Shown here in pieces: positions 11,801 through 25,100 of a DNA stretch of 64,000 nucleotides. Position 1 is the stretch's first letter. Each line of letters opens with the position of its first letter. The position numbers and the translations under genes are program-made. The notes below the pieces were generated by a model, which worked only from the letters and a program-made list of their open reading frames with translations, was not told the DNA's origin and made no database searches. Source of the stretch: Hymenopus coronatus (lineage: Eukaryota > Arthropoda > Insecta > Mantodea > Hymenopodidae); NCBI GenBank assembly GCA_030762935.1, contig CM060887.1, forward strand, positions 11,834,501-11,898,500. The letters run 5' to 3'.

Positions 11801-14800
11801 ACATTTCTGTCCAAGAAAAACATCGAAATAGTTGACTACTATCCTGCAAAATAAAGAATAAATCTGGATAGGAGAGCTTCTGGAGCGCCATTCAAATATG
11901 CTTTCGACCTTGACGCAACTGATGCAGATTATTAACACTTCTATCCAAGAAAAACTTCGATATAGCTGACTACCTACCCTGCAAAATAATAAATGGACAG
12001 GACAGCTTATGGAGCGCTATTCAAACACGCCTTGACGCAACTGATAGGAATGACTAATATTTCTGACCGAGAAAAACCTGGAATACCTGATTACCTACCC
12101 TGCACGAGAGCTTCAGGAGCGCTGTGAAACACACGTGCGACCTTGATGGAACTGATGGAAAGTGTCGACATTTCTGTTTAAGAAAAGCCTTGGTATAGGT
12201 GACTACCTACCCTGCAAAATAAGGACAGGGCGCTTTTCAAACACGCGTGCGACCTTGATGGAACTGAAGCAAATTATTAACATTTCTATCCAAGAAAAAC
12301 CTCGAACTAGCTGATCTACCTACCCTGCAAAACAATAAATCTGGACACGAGAGTTTCTGGAGCGTTATACAAACACACGTGCGACCTTGATGGAAATGAT
12401 ATTAAAGAACTAACTGAAAGCATTGACATACATTTCTTGCTCGGTGGCAGCGCTTCTTGTAAACGAGCTTTTACTATCTGTACTACTTATAGTATTGCAT
12501 CTCACAAAAAATTCGATTTCGAGATTCCACCTGAAATACACGTCTTAAAATAACTATAAAATGATATTTGTGTGTATGTGAACAATATTACTGAAAAACG
12601 AAAAGTCGGTTAAATACCTAGCTTGATATCTAAATCCAACACCTTCCAAGGATGCGACATGAAAATTTTCAAGAAAATCACCCAACTCAGCTACACCGTT
12701 ATATGGACAAAATTTAGATAATGTTGATTTTCTCAGAAATGGCTGTAACAATTTTAATTAAATCGCCGCATGTTTATCGCATGTTCATGACAAATAAAAT
12801 TCATTCGCGTATATCTTTAATTATCTGGGAACAGCCTCTGAAGTCCTCGTCATTGTGGATGACCTTTGCAGAACTGGTAAACTGTAAGCGATAAACAAAA
12901 ACGTATTTCTTTCAAACACGCAATTTACATCAAATGCATTTGTGTAGAGTTAACCATTACAGATATATTCCTAGTTATTGATTTCATTTTTTCAATAGGT
13001 ACACTTTGCTCAAATGGGAATTACTTGTTCTTTTACTTTCATCCTAATCAAGCAAAGAATTTTATGAGTATATTCCTTATCCCCATTGTGCCTAGAAGGG
13101 AATATGTTAATCTTCTTCTTTTTTGTTTTAATTGTTACATTTGTATAGCCCCCTGTAACTTGTATGGTAATATCGAGGGCTTTGACTTGAGAAACAACTG
13201 CTGGTGTTTCGCTCGCTGAACTGTAGGGTTTATTAACGTCAGTGTTCTCAGTAGATTAAACGCATATTCACTCACATACATACTTCCAGACTCTGCGGGG
13301 AATAATTTGTAACTATAAGTGTTGTGTATATTATTTGTATATAATAAAAAAAATCTGATACGTTCCATTCACATGACTTTCTCTACATCTTTGTAACAAA
13401 TTACTCTTTAAAAGCTTATGCTTCCATCTACTTCATACTGATCGAGATAAACATTAGCAGAAATGCTAATGCTTTTTTGTAAGTAGAAGGGAAATAATGG
13501 AATACACTAGGCTAAAACGATAGTCTTTTAAAAGCTGGTTGCCATGTGGATGAAATTCGCTTCTTTGCATTGTCAGGAGATGACAAATTCCCGTATTTGA
13601 AAAGTATTAAGTATTTTAAAACTGAAATCAATAACAAAGTAATCTCAAAAATGGTTAACTCCACGAAAAAATGTATACGACATAAATTGAATTTTTAATG
13701 AGATCTACATTTTTTGTGCAGTAAGTTTTTGTCTATTTCTTACAGCTTACTAGTTATGCAAACTTCAGCAAAAATCATCTAGAATAAAAAAATCTTCAGA
13801 GACTATTCCCAGAAAATTCAAGAGATAGATTTTATTTTTATATAAATATCTTTAATATACGGCATTTTAATCATAATCGTTAGAGCCATTTTTGAGAAAA
13901 TCAAAATTTTCGATAATTTTTCCATGTAAAGGATAGTTTGGGGTTGGTGGATTTTCTTCAAAATCTTCGTGTCGCATCCTTGGGAGATACTAAACTTAAA
14001 TACAAAGTTTGGTATTTTATGGACTCTTCGTTTTTGAGTTATCATGTTCAAAGACACATGGGCACTCCCACACAGACCTTTATATAAAAATTATTTATTA
14101 TACACGGGACCCAAAAATATGCATTTCCGGGGAAATCTTGTTATCGAGGTTTTTGGTGGAATGCAATACGTTCTACATATACTATATAAATTATACGTGA
14201 AGAGAAAGTAAAAATGGTAAACCAGGGGGAATTATTCTAGTTAAAGAAAAATTCTCCATCATAGCCGCGTAGCGAACCCGTGACTTCTGGGCGAAAAACC
14301 AGAACGCTGACCACTCGACTGAGATATAGTCCTTGATTTGCAGTTGGAAGAATAAAAGTAGTTTCTATAAAATAGTTTGTTGCTGAATGATATAGAAGGT
14401 CATGTGAATGTAGCACATCAAATGTTTTATCTCAATGCCAGTGTGCCTAAAATTGTTAATTGCAGTGAACACATTTCAGTCCAAGCAAAAACCCGGAATA
14501 ACTGACATACCTACCCTGCAAAATAAAGAAGTTGTCTGGAACCCTATACAAACGCACGTGCGACCTTGATGGAAATTATGGTATCAAAGAACTAGCTGAA
14601 AGCATTGGCTTTCATTTCTTGTTCAATGGCAACGCTTCTTGTAAACAAGTTTTTACTTTCTCTAAGGTACTGTGTACATAGTGTATAGCGAAGGTATTGC
14701 ATTCCACCCAAAAATTCGATACCGAGATTTCACCGGAAATACAAGTTTTGGGTCCCCTGAATCCAAAATAAACATTTTAAGAAAAAGGTCCGCGCGTGTG

Positions 14801-17667
14801 TATGTGTGTCGGTGAACACGTTAACTCAAAAACGAACAGTCCATAAAATACAAAACTTGATATTTAGGTTTTGTATCTTCTAAGGATGCGACACCAAGAT
14901 TTTCAAGAAAATCTCCCCACCCCCAACTATCCTTTACGTGGAACTTTTTTTAGAAAATTTCGATTTTCTCAAAAATAGCTCTACCGTTTATGATTAAAAT
15001 ATCGCATTTTAAAAATATTTACCTGACAAATAAACTGAAGACTAATTTATTCTAGATGAATTTTACGGAAGTTTGCATAACTGCTAAACCGTAAGAGATG
15101 GACAAAAACTTGCCATACAAAAAATGTAGAGTACGTTAAAACACACAATTTATGTAATATACATTTTTTTTTCGTGGAGTTCATCGTTTTTGAGATATTT
15201 CTTGTTATTGGCTTCAGCTTTGAAAAACTTATACTTTTCTCATATAGCAATTTGTCAACTCCTTCCATACAAAATAAGGAACTTCAGTATTTCGCTGCTA
15301 CTTACAAGGAAGCAAGTAATAACCTATTTCTGCTAATTTTTTCTCCATTAGATGAAGTAAATGGAAGCATAAGCTTTTTAACAATATGTTTTTGAGGAGA
15401 AGTAGAGAAAGTCATGTGAATAGAACACATCAAATTTTTACTACTAATAGCAAAGTATTGCATCTCACACAAAAAGTCCGTACTAAAATGTCACCAGAAA
15501 TACACGTTTTGAAAAAAAACTGATATGTACACTCACATGATTTGCTCTGGCTGTTCTGCGCACTTCTTACATAAGACTATTCTTCTTTCTACACCATGCT
15601 AATTGAGATAAACATTAGTAGAATGTAGTTATTAGTTAGTTCCTTATAAGAAGGAGCCAGCTAAGGGAATACACTATGCTAAACCGACAGTCAAATGTTT
15701 TACAAGCTGTCGTAATGCGATTATCATTGTAGATCGCTTCTTTGCTTGGCCAGGAGTAGAACAACAGAAAAATGGGCACTTCCTGTCTGAGAAAAGTATA
15801 AGTACTTTACAATTGAAACCAATAACAAGGAATATCTCGGAAACGGTTACCTCCAAAACAAAACTGTAAGGGACGAAAATTATGTTCTTTGACGAGATCT
15901 ACATTTTTTGTGCAGCAAGTTTTTGTCTATCTCTTGCGGTTTAGCAGTTATGCAACATTCGGCAAAATTCACCCAGAATAAAGACGTCTTCAGAGGCTTT
16001 TCCCAGAAAGGTGAAGATGTACATTTTATTTGGCTTGTAAATATACGGTATTTTAATCAAAATCGTTAGAGCCATTTTTGAGAAAATAAAAATTTTCGAA
16101 ACTTTTTCCATGTAAAGGGTTGTTTGTGGTTGGAGAATTCTCTTGAAAAACTATGTGTCGCATCCTTGGAATTAACTAAAAGTTTGGTATTTAACGGTCG
16201 TTTCGTCTTTGCTGTCCACACACACACGGACCTTTTTCTAAAAATGTGTTTTTCGGACTCAGGGGACCCCAAAACATATATTTCCAGTGAAATCTCGGTA
16301 TCGAATTTTTGAGTGGAATGCAATACCTTCTCTATCCACTATGTACATTGTACATACGGGGCTAGAGAAAGTAAAAATAGAAAACGTTAAGCACTTGTGT
16401 GATTATGTGTGTGTGTGTGTGTGTATGTGTGTGTGTGTCTATGAATACGATAACTCAAAAACGAAAAGTTGATTAAATACCAAACTTTATATTAAAATTC
16501 AACATCTTCTAGTAAATAAGCAAAGTATTATATCTCATACAAAAATTCCATGCCAAGATTTCATCAGAAATAAATGTTTTGAAAAGAAAGAAAAAATAAC
16601 GTTTCAGAAAAAGTATTTGTGTATGTATTCGTGAGTCTGTGAACAGCAAAACACAAAAACGAAAAGTCGGTTAAACACCAGTGTTGGAGCAATACCAAGA
16701 TTGGTAATGGTTCTTTAGGTTTTTAGTATGCTGTCCACAGACACACACTGCAGACCTTTTTCTAAAAAGATTTTCTTGGACTCAGGGGAATCTCACAAGA
16801 TATACTTGCGGTTAAATTTTGTTATTCAATTTTTGAGTGCTATACACTATGTACATAGTACGTGTAGAGAAAGTAAAAAAAGGAATAAGAAAATGCACTA
16901 GTTATAGATATATATTTTTTAAAAACTGGTCACTATATGCTAGCTTTTACTGTTTTCTTCATTAGGGGCAAGATAAAAAATCTGATGTGTTCCATTCACA
17001 TGACTTTCTCTAAATCTCTGTAAATTATTATTGTTAATAAGCATTTCCTTTATTTATTTCATGCTAAGCGAGAAAAATTAGCAGAAATAGTCTTATTTCT
17101 TGCTTTATTGTAAGTAGAAGCGAAATACGGGAGTACCATGGGTTAAAGTGAAAGCCAAAAGCTGGTTGCTATGTGACTGATGTTCCTTTGTTTGTATGGA
17201 CAGGAGTTGACAAATTCCTGTATGAGAAAAGTATAAGCTGAAACCAAGAAAAAGGAATATATCAAAAACGATCAACTCCACGAAAAAAATGCATGTAACA
17301 TAAATTGTGTGTTTTAACGTGCTCTACATTTTTTGTGGGTTAAGTTTTTGTCCATCTCTTACGGTTTAGTAGTTATGAAAATCTCATCCAGAATAAATTA
17401 GTCTTCAGAGGCTATTCCCAGAAAATTCAAAATATACATTTTATTTGTCAGGTAAATAACTAATATACGATATTTTAATCAAAATCGTTAGAGCCATTTT
17501 TTAGAAAATTTAAATTTTCGAAAAAAGCTCCATGTAAAGGGTAGTTTGGGGTAGGGGGATTTTTCTCAAAATCTTCGTGTCGCATCCCTGGAAGATACTA
17601 AACTCAAATACCAAGTTTGGTATTTTACCGACTTTTCGTTTTTGAGTTATCGTGTTCACAGACACAC

Positions 17668-17728
<61 letters not shown>

Positions 17729-19101
17729 CCTTTTCCTGAAAATACATTTTTTGGATACGGGGACCCTAAAACATATATTTCAGGTGAAATCTGGATATCG
17801 AATTTTTTGGTGGAGTGCAATATATTCTCTATACACTATGTACATAGTGAGTATAGAGAAAGTAAAAAGCGACCGAGGTTATCCAGTTGAGGAAATTAAA
17901 AGTATTTTTAAAATTGAAACCATCAACAAGAAATATTTCAGAAACGATTAACTCCATAAAACAGTATAGGATATGAACTGTCTGCTGTAAGATTTTATCT
18001 ATCTCTTACGGTTTACCAGCTAAACAAAATTGTATTTCTGGTGAAATCTCGGTATCGGATTTTTGTGTGAGATACAATACTTCCCCTACTTACTAGAAGA
18101 GAGGAGAAATTAAAACCTCGCTTACAAGAAGCGTTCCTATTGAACAAGAAATCAATGTCAATATAAATTCCGCCACTTGTTTGATATCATTGCCATCAAG
18201 GTCGCACGTGTGTTTCCGGTTCAGACATTTTCTTTATTTTGCAGGGTATTTATGCAACTTTTCGACGTCACTGTTTTGGCTGGAATTAATCATTTGTACA
18301 GTGACATTGAGGGAGAAAAAGAGACTGTTGTGTTACATTCACATGACTTTCTCTACCCATTCTTCCACAAACTATTCTTAAACATGCGCAGTCTTCAAAC
18401 TGCTTTTTGCTAATCCAGATAAACAATTGCATAACTGCATTTATTAAATATTTCCCTATAAATAAAAATCGGATGTGTTCCATTCACAGGATTTTCTCTA
18501 CATCTCTGCACAAATTATTGTTAAAAAGCTTATTTTTCTATTTACTTCATGCTAACCGAGAAAAAATTATCATAAATGGTCTTATTACTTGTAAGTAGAA
18601 GGGAAATAAGGGAGTATCATAGGCTAAAGCAATAGTCAATTTTTTTTAAAAGCTGGTTGCTATGTGACTGAAGTTCCTTTGTATGGCCAGTTGACAAATT
18701 CCCATATAAAACTGAAACCAATAGCAAGGAATTTCTAAAAAACGGTCAACTTCAGGGATATATTGAGTAATGAGCTCTATATTTTTTGTGAAGTAAGTTT
18801 TTGTCTATCTCTTACGGTTTATCACTTATGCAAAGTGCCTTTAGAGGCTTCCCAGAAAATTCTAGATATACATTTTGTTTGTCATGTAAGTATCTTTAAT
18901 ATACATTATTTTAATAAAAATAATTAGAGCCATTTTTTAGAAAATCAACATTTTCGAATTTTTTCTCATGTAAAGGGTAGTTAGGACTGGGCGGATTTTC
19001 TTGAAAATCTTCGTGTCAAATCCTTAGAAGATACTGAACTCTAATACCAAGTTAGGTATTTAACGGACTTTTCGTTTTTGAGCTATGCTGTTCACACACA
19101 C

Positions 19102-19147
<46 letters not shown>

Positions 19148-22100
19148 CTTAACATGAACATTTTTCTATTTTTATTTAGGAGGACCCAAAATATATATTT
19201 CCGGCGAAATCTTGGTATCGAATTTTGAGTGCAACAGAATACCTTCTCTTTACACTATGTACATAGTACGTGTAGAGAAAGTAAAAAGGAATAAGGGATT
19301 GCACTAGGATAAAGCGATATCAACCATGTTCAAAGCTGGTCGCTATGTGTTCGCTTTTACTGCTTGTTTGACCAGGAGCAAGAAAAACGTATAATGAATT
19401 CGCATTTGAGGAAAGTATCAGTATTTGAAACCAATAACAAAGAATATCTCAGAAGCGGTTAAGTCCACAAAAATGTATAGTAACAATATCTTCATTTTGT
19501 TTTTTTATTTGTTGTACAAATTTTACTTTCTCTACATAATACATGGTACGAAGGAGAGAAGGTATTGCACTAAACCCAAAAATTCTATACCGAGATTTTA
19601 CCGGGAATACACGTCTTAGAGTCTTCTGTATAAAAAAAAAAATAGAAATAACTCCAACGCGCGTGTGTCCGTGTGTCTCTGAATACGATAACTCAGAAAC
19701 GAAAAGTCAGTAAAATACCAAACTTGTTAAGATACTTGAGTAAAATTCTCCCAACCCAAACTACTCTTTATATGGAAAAAAATTTCGAAAACTTTTGATT
19801 TTCTCAAAAATGGCTCTAACGATTTTGATTAAAGTATGTTCATTAAAGATGTTTAAATGAAAAATAAAATGTATATCTTGAGGAATAGCCTCTGAGGACT
19901 CTTTATTCTGGATGAATTTTGCCTGAATTTTACATAACTGTAAACCGTAAGAGACAGACAAAAACTTTTTACACAAAAAATTTAGAGCTCGTTAAAACAC
20001 ACAATTTATATCATATTCCTTTTTTCGTGGAATTGGCCACTTTTAGATATTTTTTGTTGTTTTTAGCTTTAAAATACTTAGAACTTCTCACATACGGGAA
20101 TTTATCAACTCCTGGCAGAAAGAAACGGACTTCACCCACATGGCAACCAGCCGTTACAAGATTTGACTATTGGTACATATATTTATGGTGAAATATCTGT
20201 TTGGAATATTTGGGTGGACCTTCGCTGCATGCACACCTTGTACTTGTAGATATAGTAGAAAGCGATGGAAGTTTTGGGAGTAGGTAGTAGATGCATTCAG
20301 ATTGGTTTAATATCTCTGTTGAGGCAACTGCGAAATATGTATTATCGTATGTTTAGTCCGCATCATACTGCGTACTATCATACGAACGTTCGAGTTTGCA
20401 AACATGTACATTTATCTCTCTGTCTTTCGCTAACTCATTTCAATTAGTCATTTCTAGACAGCATATTTTAGGCCGAAGTCCATTAGCGTAGAATGTTTAT
20501 TCGTGAATGTTTAGCCTAAATAAAGCAGTTTTACAGTGCCTTAACATACCTATTTTACGTTGCTATCTTTTTTCCACTCTTTAATTTATTTTAAGCGCTT
20601 AATCAGTTTAAACTATTCTTCATGTCTTACATTCATATTCCTGTTTTATTTGTTAATTACTTTCTCTACACGTACTATGAACATAATGTATAGAGAAAGT
20701 ATTGCACTGCATCCAAAAATTCTATATGTGTCTTTTTTTGGACAGCATAACTCAAAAATTAAAAGACCTTTAAATGCCAAACTTGGTATTTAAGTCTAGT
20801 ATCGTCCAAGGATTCAACAGAAACCCCTACCCCAGTCTACCTACTGGGAAAAAGTTTTGAAAATGTTGAATTTTTCAAAAATGACTGTAACGATTTTGAT
20901 TACGATTCCACATATTAAAGCCATTTCCATCGCAAATAAAATATATCTTGAATTTTCTGGAATACCTTCTGAAGATCTGTTCAATCTGAATGAATTTTAC
21001 TGATTTTTGCATAACTGGTAAACCATAAGAAATAGACAAGAACTTACTACACAACAAATGTAGATCTTGTTAAATCTCAATTTATTTCATAAACATTTTT
21101 TCGTGGAGTTGGCCGCTTCCGAAATATTCCTTGTTATTGGTTTCAATTGTAAAGTATTTATACTTTTCTCAGACAGGAAGTGTCAGTTCTTTTGTTCTAC
21201 TCCTGGCCAAGCAAAGAAGCGAATTATAATGACAGTCACATAACGACAGCTTTTAAAACATTTGACTATCGTTTTAACCTAGTGTATTCCCTTCTACTTA
21301 TTAGGAACTAAGTAATAAGAAAATTCTGCTATGTTTATTAGCATTGTGTACAAAGAAGAATAATCTTTTGTAAGAAGTTTGTTTGTAAATCAGCTGGAGA
21401 AAGACATGTGAGTGTAACACATGTTATTTTTTAATTATGTTACATTCACATTTCTGTTTTGGTTGTGCTGTTTTAAAGTTTTCATAAACTCATTATTAAA
21501 TCATAAAAATGTACTGTGATTGTTAAAAGCCTATACCTACGAACACAAAAAGACAGGAACTCTATGGACCAACTATTCATTCGAATATGGTAGTCGTTTT
21601 AGTGAAGTCAACTATGACAATGATTAAAGATTTGAAGTTTTCTCGGTGTTGGTTATTGATAATGACTCCACTGGATAACAATCGAGTGAAATTGCAGTTG
21701 TAAAAATCCAACTCGTAAAATTTCCCTGACGAAGACCACAAAGTTAAGATGGTCGAAAACTTGGATGTTTACATTTTACTATGTACTTAGTGTATAGAGA
21801 AGGTCTTGCATTCCACCAAAAATTCGATACCGAGATTTTACCGGAAATACACGTTTCAGGGTGCCCTGTATAAGAAAAAACATTTTAGAAAAAGGTCGTG
21901 TGATCATGATAACTAAAAAAACGAAGAGTCCGTAAAATACCAAACTTTGTATTTAAGTGTAGTTAGTATCTTCTTTATCAACACGAAGATTTTGAGGAAT
22001 ATCCCCGCACCCCAAATTACCCTTTACATGGAAAATATTAGAAAAAGTTGATTTTTTTCAAAAATGGCTCTATCGATTTTGATTAAAATACTGTATATTA

Positions 22101-25100
22101 AAGATATTTACATGACAAATAATATCTTAAATTTCCTGGGAATAGCCTCTGAAGTCCTCATTATTCTTCATGAATTTTCTGGATTTTTCATAACTAGTAA
22201 ACTGTAAGAAATAGAGGAAAACTTATACACAATAAATGTAGATCTCGTTCAAACACCCAATTTATCTCCTATACGTCTTTTTTTTTTTTCTTCTCTCTCA
22301 TGGAGTAGACCATATTTTAGATATTCCTTGTTATTGGTTTCAGTTTTAAAATACTTAAAACCGTTTCACATACGGGAATTTGTCAACTCGTGGTCATGCA
22401 AAGAAACGGATTTCAACCACATGGCAACCAGCTTTTAAAAGATTTTACTTTCGTTTTAGCCTAGTGTATTTCTTTAGTTCCCTTCTGCTTACAAGAATTC
22501 AAGTAATAACACAATTTCTGCTAACGTTTATCTAGATTAGCTTGAAGTAGGTAGAAGAATAAGCATTTTAACGATAACTTGTTGCAGAGATGCAGTGAAA
22601 GCCATGTGAATGATTATTATCAGATTTTATGACTAATTTAACTATGTTTTTATTCCGTGAAATAATCATTATGGCAATGATGTTTAACCTTAATCTGTAA
22701 TTGTATCTGTGGCAATTGTGAAATGTATTTTGTTTGTTACTTTCTCTACACGTATTATGTACATAGTGTATAGAGAAGGTATTGCGTTCCATCAAAAAAT
22801 TCGATAACGAGATTTCACCAGATATACATGTTTTCGGTCCCCCTGAATCCAAAAGAAGCATTTTTGGAAAAAAGTCCGCGCGTGTGTGAGTGTATGTGTC
22901 TGTGGACAGCATAGCTCAAAAACGAAAAGACCGTTAAATACTAAACTTGGTATTTAAGTTTGGTATCTTCCATGGATGCGACACAAGGTTTACAAGAAAA
23001 TCCCCCACCCCACCCACCGTTTACATGGGGAAAAAATTCGATAATTTTGGTTTTTCTGAAAAATGGCTCTAACGATTTTGATAAAATGTCATATGTTTAA
23101 GATATTTACCTGACAAATAAAATGTATTATCTTGAATTTTCTGGAAATAGCCTTCTTTATTCTGGATGAATTTTTCTAAATTTTGCATAACTGTTAAACC
23201 ATAAAAGATAGATAAATCTTACTACACAAAAAATGTAGATCTCCTTAAAACATACAATTTGTCATACATATTTTTCGTGGAGTTGACCGTTTTCGAGATA
23301 TTCCTTGTTATTGGTTTCAGTTCTAACTTTGCTCATATCTGACCACGCAAAGAAACGTTTCTGCTTTTATCACGATTAGCATGAAGTAGATAGAAGACTC
23401 AATACTTTGTTACAAGTTTGTAGAGAAAGTCATGTGAATGGAACAATCAGATTTTTAATTTTACAAAGTGTAAATACCACAGTTGAGGTTAAGCACCTAA
23501 ACGCTGTCTGAAATGACAACTCGTTGACTATAGGTTCTTGAACGTTGGGTTTAAACATTTTCTTTTCTTCAAACGCACGCACTTTCAGTTTCACATATAG
23601 AGGTGATAGGGAATGATTTCGGTCAAAGGAAAATTCCCAGCATAGTTTGACCGCAAATAATTTCAAATTAACTAATATGGATTTGATTTCATGCATGCTA
23701 GGGAAGGCAAAACACAACTTGACTGCCTCCGTAGTCAGTCAGAGAGCTGACTTCTCACCTGGATGTACCGGGTTCGTTTCCTGGCTGGGGCGGGGATTTT
23801 TTCTTTGACGAGAATTATCCCCTATCCCCCACAGAGTCTGGAAGTATTTATGCGAGAGTGAATGTGTGTGTATTTGAGGAAAATAAAACTCAACTAAAGA
23901 ACCTACAGACAAAGCCCCTGATGTGACCTTAGATGTTAAAGGAGGCTATATAAATGAAATAAATAAATAAAAAGAACCCAACTTCGCATATCCTAAACCA
24001 GTTATTACTTTCTCTGGCACGTATGTGCAGCGTACATAGTAGGTAGATCAGGTATTTTACTCCACACAAAAATTCAATGCCGAGATTTCACCGGAAATAC
24101 ATGTTTTGAACTCCCTTGAGTAAAAAAACCTGATGTGTTCCATTTACATGACTTTCTCTACATCTCTATTGTTTAAAAGCTTATGATTCTATTTACTTCA
24201 TGCTAATCGAGAGAAAATTAACAGAAATAGATTTATTACTTGCTTCCTTGTAACTAGAAGCGAAATAAGGGAGTACGATAGCTTAAAGTGATAGTCAAAA
24301 GCTGGTTGCTATGTGATTGAAGTTCCTTTGTTTGTATGGACAGGAGTTGACAAATTCCTGTATGAGAAAAGTATAGCTTTTTCAAAGCTGAAACCAAAAA
24401 CAAGGAATATCTCAAAAACGATCAACTCCACAAAAAAAAAGTATATAACATAAATTGTGTGTTTTAACATGCTCTACATTTTTGTGTGGTAAGTTTTTGT
24501 CCATCTCTTACAGTTTAGCAGTTATGCAAAATTCCGTAAAATTCATCCAGAATAAAGTAGTCTTCAGAGGTTATTCCCAGAAAATTCAAGATATACATTT
24601 CATTTTTTGGGTAAATATCTTTAATATACGATATTTTAATCAAAATCGTTAGAGCCATTTTTAAGAAAATCAAAATTTTCGAAAAAAGTTCCATGTGAAG
24701 GGTAGTTGGTGTGGGGGGATTTTCCTGAAAATCTTCGTGTCGCATCCTAGGAAGATACCAAACTTAAATACCAGGTTTGCTATGCAACGGTCTCTTCGTT
24801 TTTGAGCTATGCTGTCCACAATCACACACACAGACACGCATACACACGGACCTTTTTCTGAAAATGCTTTTTTTTTATTCAGGGAGACCCAAAACATGTA
24901 TTTCCGGTGAAATCTCGGTATCGAATTTTGGGTGCAATACAATACCTTCTCTATACACTATGTACACAGTACATGTAGAGAAAGTAAAAATATAAAAATA
25001 TCAGTGTGTTTCTGTGTGAGTATCTGTGTGTGTGTATGTGTGTGAACACGATAACTCAAAAACAAAATTAAGTTTAGTATCTCCAAGAATGCTAAAGATT

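Noticed and set aside
11655..12400. Regular repeats considered as a CRISPR array
   Set aside because: Units are 110-145 bp, diverged along their entire length, with no constant short repeat and unique spacers, in an animal intron.
23430..23717. 95-codon minus-strand ORF
   Set aside because: It spans an H terminus and an S1 SINE fragment, so it is an accident of repeats.
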